From Candidatus Rokuibacteriota bacterium (GTDB lineage: Bacteria > Methylomirabilota > Methylomirabilia > Rokubacteriales > CSP1-6): a DNA stretch of 37,529 bases. A program made the translations under genes and the position numbers. Shown here piece by piece: positions 1-7,925 of the stretch (position 1 is the stretch's first letter; the number at the start of each line of letters is the position of its first letter). The notes below the pieces were generated by a model. That model was not told where the DNA came from, made no database searches, and saw nothing but the letters and a program-made list of their open reading frames with translations. Location: contig JACPSW010000014.1 in the NCBI GenBank assembly GCA_016193045.1, forward strand, positions 1-37,529, written 5' to 3'.

Positions 1-506
1 AGATGCATCGCACCATCATGGAAGTCGAGATGGCGCACAACCTCCGTCGCGATTACGAGAAAGGCCGCGATCGGCTCAGCCCGGTGCTGCGCGAGGCCAT
101 CGAGCGCGGTCGCCGCCATGGGGCGGTCGACTACGCCGCCGCGGTCGCCGGCATTCCGTCACTCAACGTCGCGCTCGAGCCGGTGTTCGACGAGTTCGAC
201 GCGATTCTCACGCCGGCAGCGCCGGGCGAAGCGCCGCACGGACTCGAGAGCACCGGGGATCCGATCTTCTGCACCACGTGGACCTATCTCGGCACGCCGG
301 CGGTGACGTTGCCGCTGCTTTGGTCGGAGGCCGGGATGCCACTCGGGGTGCAGCTGGTGGCACGTCGGGGCAGTGATGCACGGTTGTTGGGCACCGCTCG
401 CTGGCTTGCCAAGTCAGTCGGCGACGGGCGACCTCGCCGGAGTCGGAAGCGGGCGGGCGCCGGGGAAGGCCATTCGCCGCGCAGCGGCAGGAAGAGGTCG
501 TCATGA
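1..506 (+). CDS. Amidase (amidase-signature family), C-terminal fragment
   Basis: Partial gene: the reading frame is already open at the window edge, so the catalytic Ser-cisSer-Lys part lies upstream. What remains is the C-terminal part of an amidase-signature hydrolase, which cleaves amide bonds. Recognisable blocks are FDAILTPAAPGEAP, TYLGTPAVTLP and GMPLGVQLVARRG, followed by ARLLGTARWLA, the usual last helix. After that helix the protein runs on for about 30 Arg/Gly/Ser-rich residues that do not look like amidase, so a small frame error near 400-420 is possible. The stop TGA (504-506) overlaps the ATG of the next small gene (503), which indicates translational coupling. Family call is firm; substrate unknown. 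Confidence 0.85.
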   Translation, partial: MHRTIMEVEMAHNLRRDYEKGRDRLSPVLREAIERGRRHGAVDYAAAVAGIPSLNVALEPVFDEFDAILTPAAPGEAPHGLESTGDPIFCTTWTYLGTPAVTLPLLWSEAGMPLGVQLVARRGSDARLLGTARWLAKSVGDGRPRRSRKRAGAGEGHSPRSGRKRSS

Positions 507-679
507 TGACGCTGGTCACGGGGATCATCGGGATCGCCATGATGGTGGGGTTCCTGGGCTTTCTGGTGTGGTGGATCAGGGACCTGCCCTTCACCATCAT
601 CGTCGTCGTCGTGGTCCTCCTGATGCTCTACGACTTCGTGCAGACGGTGCGCTATGGCAATGGCGGTGGTGGGCGCTGA
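503..679 (+). CDS. Small two-helix membrane protein, 58 aa
   Basis: A short frame from ATG 503 to TGA 677-679. The start overlaps the amidase stop as ATGA, and AGGAAGAGG lies about 6 nt upstream. The product is almost entirely hydrophobic, with two predicted membrane segments: residues 4-22 (LVTGIIGIAMMVGFLGFLVW) and about 27-43, which includes IIVVVVVLLMLYD. These are separated by a short charged turn (IRDLP), and the tail is QTVRYGNGGGGR. I do not recognise a family. Its place between an amidase and an aldehyde dehydrogenase, with tight coupling, suggests it is a real operon member. Conservation is untested. Confidence 0.6.
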   Translation: MMTLVTGIIGIAMMVGFLGFLVWWIRDLPFTIIVVVVVLLMLYDFVQTVRYGNGGGGR

Positions 680-699
680 AGCCTACCGAGGGTGGGATC

Positions 700-2157
700 A
701 TGAGCGCTGAAGTCTCGCGGATGTACATCAACGGACAATGGGCCCTCGCCGAAGGGGGCGCGACCTTCGACGTCGTCAACCCCGCCGACCAGTCCGTCGT
801 CGCGCGCGTAGCGAACGGGGCCACGCCCGAGATCCTCAGGGCGGTGGAGGCGGCCCAGGCGGCGTTCAAGGAATGGTCCCTGCTGGCGCCGAAGGACCGG
901 GGCCGGCTCCTCCTGGCCATCCAGGAGCTGATGGAGCAGCGCCGGGACGAGCTGGCCCGCCTCATCACGCTCGAAAACGGCAAGCCCTTCGAGGAGGCGC
1001 GGAAGGAGGTCCAGTTCTCCCTCGGCTACTTCGGCTGGTTTGCCGAGGAGGCGCGGCGGATGACCGGGGAGTGGATTCCCTCGCCGCAGCCGGGCAAGCG
1101 CTACTGGGTCTTCCACCAGCCCGTCGGCCCCGTGGCGGCCGTCACGCCCTGGAACTTTCCTGCGACCATGGTCACCCGCAAGATCGCCCCGGCGCTGGCC
1201 GCCGGCTGTACCGTCGTCCTGAAACCCGCCTCTGCGACCCCCCTCACGGCGCTCGCCATCGCCAAGATCACGGAGGACGCGGGGCTGCCTCCGGGGGTCT
1301 TCAACGTGCTGACCACCAACCGCGCCCGCCTCGTCGGCAACGAGCTTCTGACCCACCCGCTCATCCGGAAGATCGGCTTCACCGGCTCCACGGAGGTCGG
1401 GAAGTGGATCATGGGAATGGCCTCGAAGCAGATCAAGCGGCTGTCCTTCGAGCTGGGCGGCAACGCCCCCTTCATCGTCTTCGACGACGCCGACCTCCCC
1501 CGCGCCGTGGAGGGGGCGGTGGCGATGAAGTACCTCCGGGTCGGCGGCCAGTCCTGCATCTGCGCCAACCGCATCTACGTCCAGCGGTCGGTCGCCGACC
1601 GCTTCATTCCGGCCTTCATCGACGCGGTCAAGGGACTGAAGGTCGCGCCCGGCTTCGAGCCCGGCGCCCAGATCGGGCCCCTCATCAACGAGGAGACGCG
1701 CGCCAAGGTCCACGGGCTCGTCCAGGACGCGGTGAAGCGCGGGGCGGACCTGGTCACGGGCGGGCGCTACCTCACGGAGGGCGCCTACGCCAAGGGGTTC
1801 TTCTACGCCCCCGCGGTGCTCCTCGACGTCACGGACGACATGCCGATCGCCCAGGAGGAGATCTTCGGCCCGGCGGCGCCGATCCTGGTGTTCGACACGG
1901 AGGAAGAGGTCATCCGCCGGGCGAACGCGACCAAGTTCGGGCTGGCCGCCTATTTCTACGCCCGTGACATGACGCGGGTGGTGCGGGTCTCCGAGGCGCT
2001 CGAGTACGGGCTCGTCGGCGCCAACGACGCCGGGGGGTACACCCACGAGATCCCGTTCGGCGGGTTCAAGGAGTCGGGGCTCGGCCGGGAAGGCGGCCAC
2101 GAGGGCATCGAGGAGTACACGGAGGTGAAGTCCGTGGTCCTGTCCCTGCCATCTTGA
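700..2157 (+). CDS. NAD(P)-dependent aldehyde dehydrogenase, succinate-semialdehyde type
   Basis: 485 aa from ATG 700, preceded by GAGGGTGGG; the frame is open further upstream, but homology begins at this ATG (MSAEVSRMYINGQW). It oxidises an aldehyde to the acid with NAD(P)+. Visible motifs are TPWNFPATMVTRKIAPAL (cofactor-binding and oxyanion Asn), the GSTEVGK nucleotide-binding turn, catalytic Glu in FELGGNAPF, and catalytic Cys in GGQSCICANR. The GQ-CxCANR context is typical of GabD-like succinate-semialdehyde dehydrogenases. The C terminus, PFGGFKESGLGREGG, is also typical. With the amidase and small membrane protein upstream it may oxidise an aldehyde derived from amide or amine breakdown, which is inference. 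Confidence 0.9.
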   Translation: MSAEVSRMYINGQWALAEGGATFDVVNPADQSVVARVANGATPEILRAVEAAQAAFKEWSLLAPKDRGRLLLAIQELMEQRRDELARLITLENGKPFEEARKEVQFSLGYFGWFAEEARRMTGEWIPSPQPGKRYWVFHQPVGPVAAVTPWNFPATMVTRKIAPALAAGCTVVLKPASATPLTALAIAKITEDAGLPPGVFNVLTTNRARLVGNELLTHPLIRKIGFTGSTEVGKWIMGMASKQIKRLSFELGGNAPFIVFDDADLPRAVEGAVAMKYLRVGGQSCICANRIYVQRSVADRFIPAFIDAVKGLKVAPGFEPGAQIGPLINEETRAKVHGLVQDAVKRGADLVTGGRYLTEGAYAKGFFYAPAVLLDVTDDMPIAQEEIFGPAAPILVFDTEEEVIRRANATKFGLAAYFYARDMTRVVRVSEALEYGLVGANDAGGYTHEIPFGGFKESGLGREGGHEGIEEYTEVKSVVLSLPS

Positions 2158-2222
2158 CGGCCCGCCGGCGCCGTGCTACATGAGGAAGGCGGAAACTCGA
2201 GGAGCGTGGAGGAGGGATGCGT

Positions 2223-2387
2223 ATGCCTTCATACGAGTTTTTCTGCCCCAAGTGCAACAAGGAGATCTCCCTGACCCTCACCATTTCGGAGCGGGAGCGC
2301 GGCGAGTACAAGTGTCCCAGCTGCGGGGCCAAAGACCTGCAGCCGCTGCTGGGCGCGTTCTTCTCGAAAACGTCGCGCAAGAGCTGA
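2223..2387 (+). CDS. FmdB-type zinc-ribbon protein, 54 aa
   Basis: Small frame below the usual length cut-off. The start is set at ATG 2223 (MPSYEFFCPKC), because GGAGGAGGG at 2208-2216 leaves 6 nt before it, whereas the in-frame ATG at 2217 would abut the ribosome site. The family typically begins MPxYEYxC. Two CPxC knuckles (CPKC near residue 8, CPSC near residue 32) form a zinc ribbon, and a short basic tail ends SKTSRKS. FmdB-type regulatory proteins are widespread but functionally vague; a role in regulation or metal binding is family-level knowledge only. PfpI starts 13 nt downstream, so they are probably co-transcribed. Confidence 0.8.
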   Translation: MPSYEFFCPKCNKEISLTLTISERERGEYKCPSCGAKDLQPLLGAFFSKTSRKS

Positions 2388-2400
2388 AAGGAGCGGGTGA

Positions 2401-2925
2401 ATGAGCCTGAAGGGCAAGCGGGTTGCGGTCCTGGCGGAGAACATGTACCAGGAAATGGAGCTCTGGGTCCCCTACTACCGCCTGAAGGAGGAAGGGGCGG
2501 AGGTGAGGGTGGTGGGGGCTGGCGGGGCCAAGACGTACGCGTCCAAGCACGGCTATCCCGTGAACGTGGACGCGCAGGCGGACGCCGTGAGCGCGGTGGA
2601 GTTCGACGCGGTGGTCATTCCGGGCGGGTATGCGCCCGACATGATGCGGCGCCACGAGGCGATGGTGAAGTTGGTGCGCGAGGCCTTCCAGCAGGGCAAG
2701 GTCGTGGCGGCCATTTGCCACGCGGGCTGGATGCTCGCCTCCGCGGGCATCCTGAAGGGAAAGAAGGCCACGAGCTTCTTCGCGATCAAGGACGATGTCG
2801 CCAACGCCGGCGCCACGTGGGTGGATCAGGAGGTGGTGGTAGACGGGACCCTCATCACGTCCCGGAAGCCCGATGACCTCCCCGCGTTCTGCCGAGAAAT
2901 TGTGCGGGCCCTCTCCAAGGGTTAG
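2401..2925 (+). CDS. DJ-1/PfpI family protein
   Basis: 174 aa, a full-length single-domain member. ATG 2401 has AAAGGAGCGG about 8 nt upstream. The fold is a class-I glutamine-amidotransferase-like flavodoxin fold. The N-terminal strand is KRVAVLAENMYQEMEL, with the conserved acidic residue at about 18. DAVVIPGGYAPD precedes the loop, and the nucleophile elbow AAICHAGWML carries catalytic Cys with the adjacent His. The C-terminal strand is GTLITSRKPDDLPAF. Relatives act as proteases, chaperones or glyoxalase/deglycase-type enzymes on glycated substrates; which applies cannot be told from sequence. The end overlaps the start of the methyltransferase gene. Confidence 0.9.
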   Translation: MSLKGKRVAVLAENMYQEMELWVPYYRLKEEGAEVRVVGAGGAKTYASKHGYPVNVDAQADAVSAVEFDAVVIPGGYAPDMMRRHEAMVKLVREAFQQGKVVAAICHAGWMLASAGILKGKKATSFFAIKDDVANAGATWVDQEVVVDGTLITSRKPDDLPAFCREIVRALSKG

Positions 2926-3937
2926 CGAGCCGCTTCCGCTCGAGACCATCGCGTGCCCCCTCTGCGGGGAGACGCGGTTCCAGCCGCTCTTCTCGCAGGG
3001 GGATTTGGCCCTCGGCGTTCCGGGGCGCTTTCATCTGGCCCGCTGCCCGGGATGCGGTCTGCTCTACCAGAATCCGCGCGTGCGGGCGGACCGCCTGGAC
3101 GCCTGCTACCCCCCGGGCTACCCGCCCCATGCCCGCGACCCCGATCTCTCAGGGCTTCCACCGCGGCTGAGCCCCGCCGTCCCGTGGGTCCTGGCCCACC
3201 GCCTCGGCTACCGGCACCTCCCGCCCGTTTCCCTCCGCTGGCGCGACCGCCTCCGGGCGGCGCTCCGCGGCCGCCGCCTCGTGAACGCCTTTCCGCCGTT
3301 TCTCGGGGGCGGCCGCCTCCTCGACATCGGCTGCGCCACGGGACGCTTCCTGAGCCAGATGGGCGCTCTCGGCTGGGAGACGTCCGGCATCGAGGCCGAC
3401 CCGGAGGCCGCGGCCACGGCGCGCCGGGTCACGCCGCGGATCTTCGTGGGCGATCCGACCGAGGCGTCCTTCCCCGACGGGCGCTTCGACGTGGTGACCG
3501 CGTTCCACGTCCTAGAGCACCTGCCGGACCCGCTCGGGGCGCTCCGAAACATGCTGCGCTGGGCCGCGCCGGGCGGGCGGGTCATCGTGGAGGTTCCCAA
3601 CGTCGGCGGCTGGGGCGGCCGGCTCTTCGGCCGCTACTGGTCGGGGCTGGAACTTCCGAGACATCTCGTCCAGTTCACCCCCCAGACGCTGAGGGCGATG
3701 GTCGAGCGCGCCGGCGGCGAGATCGTCCGCGCCTTCCACAAGTCCAAGCCTCGCTACCTGATCCGCAGTCTCCGATTCCGGCTCACGGACGGGAGCCGGC
3801 CGCTCGCCGGGGAATGGATCCTGAAGCTCGCGCTGGAGCTGGTCCTCCCCCTCGCGGAAGCGACGGGACGCGGCGAGGCGGTCAGGTTCTTCATCCGCCG
3901 CGCCGGGGAGCGGAGCGCGTGGTATGATGCTCCGTGA
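2873..3937 (+). CDS. Class I SAM-dependent methyltransferase with N-terminal zinc ribbon
   Basis: 354 aa if ATG 2873 is used, which overlaps PfpI by 53 nt; an in-frame TTG at 2900 would give a shorter overlap, so the start is uncertain. Residues about 28-65 form a zinc ribbon (CPLCGE ... CPGCG). This is followed by a Methyltransf_11/23-type domain: motif I LLDIGCATGRFL, acidic motif II GIEAD, and FDVVTAFHVLEHLPDP. The ending, GGRVIVEVPNVGGWGG then LPRHLVQFTPQTL, is typical of methyltransferases acting on sugars or cell-surface glycans. The stop overlaps the GTG of the carbamoyltransferase (GTGA), so the two probably decorate the same small molecule or glycan; that is inference. Confidence 0.85.
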   Translation: MTSPRSAEKLCGPSPRVSEPLPLETIACPLCGETRFQPLFSQGDLALGVPGRFHLARCPGCGLLYQNPRVRADRLDACYPPGYPPHARDPDLSGLPPRLSPAVPWVLAHRLGYRHLPPVSLRWRDRLRAALRGRRLVNAFPPFLGGGRLLDIGCATGRFLSQMGALGWETSGIEADPEAAATARRVTPRIFVGDPTEASFPDGRFDVVTAFHVLEHLPDPLGALRNMLRWAAPGGRVIVEVPNVGGWGGRLFGRYWSGLELPRHLVQFTPQTLRAMVERAGGEIVRAFHKSKPRYLIRSLRFRLTDGSRPLAGEWILKLALELVLPLAEATGRGEAVRFFIRRAGERSAWYDAP

Positions 3938-5706
3938 CTGAGCCCCGTATGATCGTTCTCGGCCTCAACGAGACCCACTGCGCCACCGCTGCCGTCCTGA
4001 GAGACGGCAAGATCGTGGCCTGCGCCAGCGAGGAGCGCTTCACCCGCGTGAAGAACGACGCGGGCTATCCCCGGCGCGCCGTGGATGCTCTGCTCGCATC
4101 GCTCGGGCTCTCCCCGAAAGACATCGACCTCGTGGCGCTGGCCGGCGCGCGCATGGCCGCCAAGGAGTGGCTCGACCGCGTGCTCCAGGACGAGGCCTAT
4201 AGCCGGGAGTACTACGGGGTGCGGCTGCCGTCCGCGCGGCGCGCTCTCGGGAAACGGTTCCGTAAGCTGGGCGCCAAGTTCGGGCTGATCGATGCCTCCC
4301 GGGGGAAATTCGGGATCCCTCAGGCCGAGAGATTGGCGCTCGTCACCGATCATCTGGGCATTGCCGCCGACAGGATCGTCTGCCTCGACCACCACACCTG
4401 CCACGCCGCGGCCGCCTACCTCGGCTCCCCATTCCGTGGGGCCCCGGCGCTCGTCCTCACCAATGACAACTCCGGGGACGGCTTGTGCGCAACGGTCTCC
4501 ACCGCCGAGGGGGGGCGCCTCACGCGCCACGAGGCGACGCCGAGCGCCCCGGGCTCTCTCGGAGCCCTCTACTCCTTCGTGACTCTCTACCTCGGCATGA
4601 AGTTCGGCGAGCACGAGTACAAGGTGATGGGGCTCGCCCCCTACGCGTCCGAGAGCGGCCGCCGCCGCGCCTACGGGGCGCTCAAGGAGATTTTCGATCT
4701 CGTCGAGGAGACGCCCTGCCGCTTCCAGTGGCTCAAGCCGGGAGAGCGCTACCAGCTCCTCCAGCGCGCGTGCCTCGCGCTTCGCTTCGACGGCGTGGCG
4801 GGGGGCGCCCAGCAGCTGCTGGAAGAAATCCTGCTGCGCTGGGTGAGGACCGCGCGCGCCCGCTACGACGGCTCCCGCCTCGCGCTGGGCGGCGGTGTCT
4901 TCATGAACGTGAAAGCCAACATGCTCATCGGCGAGGAGCCGGGGATCGAAGACCTGTTCGTTTTCCCGAGCTGCGGCGACGAGTCCAACGCCGTGGGCGC
5001 CGCGTACCTCGCCTACTGCCAGGAGTGCGCGCGGCGGGGCATCGCCCCGTCCCCCGAGCCCTTCGGGCCGGCCTACCTGGGCCCCGACGTGGCTGATGCG
5101 GAAATCGAAGCCCTGATCCGCGAGCGCAATCTGGAGGCCCGTTACAAGGTCGCCCTCCACGACCGCATCGAGGAGAAGATCGCGGAGCTGCTGGTGTCCG
5201 ATGGCGTGGTGGCCCGGTGCGCCGGCCGGATGGAGTTCGGCGCCCGCGCCCTGGGCAACCGGTCGATCCTCGCCAACCCGTCAGACCACCGCGTGGTCCC
5301 GCTGATCAACCGGATGATCAAGAACCGGGACTTCTGGATGCCCTTCGCCCCGACGGTCCTGAAGGAGCGCGAAGCCGACTACCTCGCGAACCCCAAGGGG
5401 CTCGCCTCGCCATACATGATGCTGGCCTTCCGCACCCACGAGAAGCGGCAGGGGGAGCTGATCGCGGCGCTCCACCCCCAGGACGGCACCGCCCGGCCGC
5501 AGATCCTGGAGGAGTCCTGGAACCCGCAGTACTATCGAGTCATCCGCGAGTTCGAGCGCCGCACGAGCATCGGGGCGGTGCTGAACACCGCGTTCAATCT
5601 CCACGGCGAGCCGATCGTCCGCAGCCCCGCCGATGCCGTGGACACCTTCGAGCGCTCCGGCCTTCCGCACCTGGCCCTCGGCCAGTTCCTCATCAGCAAG
5701 CGTTAG
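3934..5706 (+). CDS. O-carbamoyltransferase, NodU/CmcH/TobZ family
   Basis: 590 aa from GTG 3934, which overlaps the previous stop; ATG 3949 (MIVLGLNETHCAT) is an alternative. Members transfer carbamoyl from carbamoyl phosphate via carbamoyl-AMP to a hydroxyl on a sugar or antibiotic. The N-terminal Kae1-like domain (about 1-360) shows LNETHCATAAVL, the metal-binding LDHHTCHAAAAYLGSPF (about 151-167), DNSGDG, GEHEYKVMGLAPYA and LGGGVFMNVKAN. The C-terminal domain has GRMEFGARALGNRSILANP, FAPTVL and LNTAFNLHGEPIV. Length is normal and no motif is missing. Pairing with the zinc-ribbon methyltransferase suggests a two-step tailoring unit. Confidence 0.92.
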   Translation: MTEPRMIVLGLNETHCATAAVLRDGKIVACASEERFTRVKNDAGYPRRAVDALLASLGLSPKDIDLVALAGARMAAKEWLDRVLQDEAYSREYYGVRLPSARRALGKRFRKLGAKFGLIDASRGKFGIPQAERLALVTDHLGIAADRIVCLDHHTCHAAAAYLGSPFRGAPALVLTNDNSGDGLCATVSTAEGGRLTRHEATPSAPGSLGALYSFVTLYLGMKFGEHEYKVMGLAPYASESGRRRAYGALKEIFDLVEETPCRFQWLKPGERYQLLQRACLALRFDGVAGGAQQLLEEILLRWVRTARARYDGSRLALGGGVFMNVKANMLIGEEPGIEDLFVFPSCGDESNAVGAAYLAYCQECARRGIAPSPEPFGPAYLGPDVADAEIEALIRERNLEARYKVALHDRIEEKIAELLVSDGVVARCAGRMEFGARALGNRSILANPSDHRVVPLINRMIKNRDFWMPFAPTVLKEREADYLANPKGLASPYMMLAFRTHEKRQGELIAALHPQDGTARPQILEESWNPQYYRVIREFERRTSIGAVLNTAFNLHGEPIVRSPADAVDTFERSGLPHLALGQFLISKR

Positions 5707-5721
5707 CGTTCGGCCCGCGCG

Positions 5722-5829
5722 CCGCGGGTCCTGTCGCCGGCTTGCCCCCCTGCGCGGCCGGCTTCCGTCACCCGTTCACCCCCTCCCCCAGGTCCGCGCC
5801 CTGGGGGAGGAAGCTGAAGGGGTCCCACT
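5722..5829. repeat. Hairpin repeat, copy A (intergenic)
   Basis: Lies between the convergent carbamoyltransferase and dehydrogenase genes. Order of parts: CCGCGGGTCCTGTCG, a run of C, CCGTCACCCGTTCACC, then a perfect 10-bp stem (5782-5791 CCTCCCCCAG with 5801-5810 CTGGGGGAGG, 9-nt loop), then AAGGGGTCCCACT. The same flanks with a different stem occur at 37422-37529, and a related core at 29170-29270. It may also act as a terminator for either neighbour, though no T tract follows the stem. Confidence 0.75.
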
Positions 5830-5904
5830 CTGCCGGACCGCTCCGGGGACAGCGCCGGCGTCACCCGCGGCGCTCCGAGCCAGCTTGGCGAAACTACTCG
5901 GATC

Positions 5905-6846
5905 CTAGTAGGCGCGAGCCCGGTCCACTAAGTAGCGGAGGCGCCGGCCTTGGAGGTAGCGGCGCAGGTTGTCGTTGAAGACCGGGGCGATCTCCGCCGG
6001 CACGCTGGGCCCCGAGATGTGGGGCGTGACGACGACGTTTGGCATGGCCCAGAGCGGGTGATCGGGCGGGAGGGGCTCGGTTTCGAAAACGTCCAGGATG
6101 GCGCCGGCGATCCATTTGCCCGCGAGCGCCCTCAGCAGCGCCCGTTCGTCGATCACGGGGCCGCGCCCGATGTTGACCAGCCAGGCCGTGGGTTTCATGG
6201 CCCGGAGCTCGGCCTCGCCGATCAGGCCCCGCGTGTGCGCGGTCAGGGGAAGGACGACGACGGCGAAGTCGGCCTGGCCCAGCGCCCGCTTCAAGGCCGG
6301 CGGCCGATAGACGGCGGCGAGGCCCCGCGACTTTTTCCCCCTCCGGCTGACGCCGATGGCTCTCATCCCGAGCGCCGCCCCGGCGCGCGCGACGGCGAGC
6401 CCGATGTCCCCCAGGCCCATGACCGCGAGCGTCCGGCTGTGGAGAGGCTGGGGATCCAGCGCGAGCCAGCGGCGCTGGCGCTGAGCCTCCCGGAACGCGT
6501 CCATCCGCTGGGTGACCCAGGCGCACCAGCCGAGCGCGTACTCGGCCATCCACGCGCCGAACATTCCCGTCGCCCGGGTGATCTGGACCCGGGAAGGGAG
6601 GTCGCGCACGAGGAAGCGCTCGACGCCGGCTCCCATGGCCTGGATCCAGCGCAGATGCCCGGCTCTGGCCAGCAGGTCGGGAGGAAATTTCCAGGCGTAG
6701 AGGATCTCCGCCTCTGCGATGGGCGCCGCGGCTTGTTCGGGAGCGAAGCACACATCCAGGCGGACCGCTCCGCGGGGAGCCCGGACGAGCCGGGCGTACG
6801 CGTCGGCCTCGTCGGGGTGATAGATGAGAACCCGGCGCGGGGTCAC
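5905..6846 (-). CDS. D-isomer-specific 2-hydroxyacid dehydrogenase
   Basis: 313 aa from GTG 6846, which overlaps the stop of the upstream epimerase as GTGA. The enzyme interconverts a 2-oxoacid and its D-2-hydroxyacid with NAD(P)H. The Rossmann motif is [13 protein letters not shown]. The catalytic trio is visible: Arg in [10 protein letters not shown], Glu in DVFETEPLP, and His in VVVTPHISG. The N-terminal catalytic half is short, as in glyoxylate/hydroxypyruvate-reductase-like members. The tight pairing with the epimerase suggests a shared pathway, perhaps of a sugar-derived acid, but the substrate is not determined. Confidence 0.9.
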   Translation of the reverse strand: MTPRRVLIYHPDEADAYARLVRAPRGAVRLDVCFAPEQAAAPIAEAEILYAWKFPPDLLARAGHLRWIQAMGAGVERFLVRDLPSRVQITRATGMFGAWMAEYALGWCAWVTQRMDAFREAQRQRRWLALDPQPLHSRTLAVMGLGDIGLAVARAGAALGMRAIGVSRRGKKSRGLAAVYRPPALKRALGQADFAVVVLPLTAHTRGLIGEAELRAMKPTAWLVNIGRGPVIDERALLRALAGKWIAGAILDVFETEPLPPDHPLWAMPNVVVTPHISGPSVPAEIAPVFNDNLRRYLQGRRLRYLVDRARAY

Positions 6847-7811
6847 CGCGGGAGCAGGGCGAGGAGCTGGTCCTCGAAGGCGAAGTCCACGGAGCGCTGG
6901 TCCAGGCCCTCCTTGCGGTACCACTCCCAGGTCTGCCGGAGGCCCGAGGCGAGGGTATAGCGCGGGCGGATCCCGAGCTCGGCGCGCACCTTGGTGGTCG
7001 TGTACACGGCGTGGCAGTCGTACACGAGGTTCTGGCCGAAGACCGGCCCCGGTTTGTCGAAGCGCTTCAGGAGGGCTGGATCGAAGTGGCGGAATTCCAC
7101 GGGGCGGTCGAGGACCTCGGCGATCTGCTCGACGAAGCCGACCTGGGTGACGCACTCCTCGCCGGTGACGTTGTAGGCCTGGCCGAACGCCTTCGGGTTT
7201 CCGAGCATCGCTGCCAGCGCGTCGGCCAGATCGTCGACGTGGCCGAACTGGCGGAGCCAGCCGCCGTGGCCGGGCACCAGCACCGGCCGCCCCCGGAGGA
7301 TGCGGTCGAAGAAGAACGTCTCGTTCTCCCGCGTGTTGAGCGGGCCGAGGACGTGGGTCGGCCTCACGATCGTGACGGGGAGCCCGCGGGTCCGGTGGCG
7401 CTCGAGCAGCGCGTCCTCGCCCGCGATCTTATGGCGGGCGTAGTCGCCCCAGTAGTATCCTCGGGGGGTCGCTTCGCTGAACGGGATCGGGAGCGCGTGG
7501 TCGTACACCCTACCGGTCGAAACGAAGAGCAGGTGCGGCGCGCCGGCCAGGGCGTCGGCCAGGGCCGCCACATCCTCGCCCGTGGTCGGCGCGTAGGCGA
7601 TGTCGTAGACGCCGTCGAAGCGGGCGCTGGCGACCGCGGACTGGAGGGCGGCGTGGTCCTTCCTGTCGCAGGGGATCACGCTCACCCCCGGAGGCAATCG
7701 ATCATTCCGGCGGCCGCGGTTGAGGACCGTTATGCCGTGGCCCTCGCGGATCAGTGCGCGGACGAGAGCGAGGCTGATGAACTCCGTTCCCCCGACGACG
7801 AGGAGACGCAT
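6843..7811 (-). CDS. NAD-dependent epimerase/dehydratase (extended SDR)
   Basis: 322 aa from ATG 7811 (MRLLVVGGT). An in-frame ATG at 7823 would add four residues, and neither has a clear ribosome site. The Rossmann fold starts at once, but the glycine motif reads VGGTEFIS where GGTGFIG is usual. The active site shows STGRVYD (Ser) and DYARHK (YxxxK), as in extended SDRs of nucleotide-sugar metabolism. VRPTHVLGP and [12 protein letters not shown] are typical of the family. A long open frame upstream of the ATG is antisense to the OsmC-like gene and is not part of it. It belongs to a two-gene operon with the D-2-hydroxyacid dehydrogenase. Confidence 0.87.
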   Translation of the reverse strand: MRLLVVGGTEFISLALVRALIREGHGITVLNRGRRNDRLPPGVSVIPCDRKDHAALQSAVASARFDGVYDIAYAPTTGEDVAALADALAGAPHLLFVSTGRVYDHALPIPFSEATPRGYYWGDYARHKIAGEDALLERHRTRGLPVTIVRPTHVLGPLNTRENETFFFDRILRGRPVLVPGHGGWLRQFGHVDDLADALAAMLGNPKAFGQAYNVTGEECVTQVGFVEQIAEVLDRPVEFRHFDPALLKRFDKPGPVFGQNLVYDCHAVYTTTKVRAELGIRPRYTLASGLRQTWEWYRKEGLDQRSVDFAFEDQLLALLPR

Positions 7812-7827
7812 GACGGCGGACATAATA

Positions 7828-7856
7828 CCACGGGGGAGAGGATGAAGGTGAGGGGG
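7828..7856. repeat. Half copy of the CCCCCTCACCTT repeat (R3)
   Basis: On the minus strand this reads CCCCCTCACCTT, two variable bases, then TCCTCTCCCCC and GTGG. It matches the left arm of the hairpin repeats at 9543-9595 and 29766-29819. Only one arm is present here. It sits in the gap between the divergent epimerase and OsmC-like genes. Confidence 0.6.
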
Positions 7857-7868
7857 AGGAGAACAGAA

Positions 7869-7896
7869 CGGTGTCAGACACCGGTGTCTGACACCG
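7869..7896. repeat. Perfect 28-bp nested palindrome
   Basis: Bases 7869-7896 equal their own reverse complement. Each half is GGTGTCAGACACC or its complement, itself a 6-bp inverted repeat around one base, so the site can form one long or two short hairpins. It is 29 nt upstream of the OsmC-like start. Either a regulator-binding site or a REP-like repeat would fit; no second copy was seen in the window. Confidence 0.8.
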
Positions 7897-7925
7897 ATGG
7901 AGGAGAAGGGGAGGAGGACAGAACA

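Noticed and set aside
373..699. N-terminal extension of the aldehyde dehydrogenase frame back to 373
   Set aside because: The extra residues show no homology and overlap the amidase and the small membrane gene; ATG 700 has its own ribosome site and starts the family homology.
652..2100. Long open frame on the minus strand opposite the aldehyde dehydrogenase, and similar long antisense frames at 3754-5160, 10526-12100, 18096-19778, 27390-29153 and 30705-32417
   Set aside because: They mirror codon positions of clear enzyme genes, have Arg/Pro/Gly-rich or low-complexity translations and no recognisable domains. High G+C makes such shadow frames common.
5707..5904. A coding gene between the carbamoyltransferase and the dehydrogenase
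   Set aside because: Frames there are short, low in complexity and lie over repeat copy A; no ribosome site or domain is seen.
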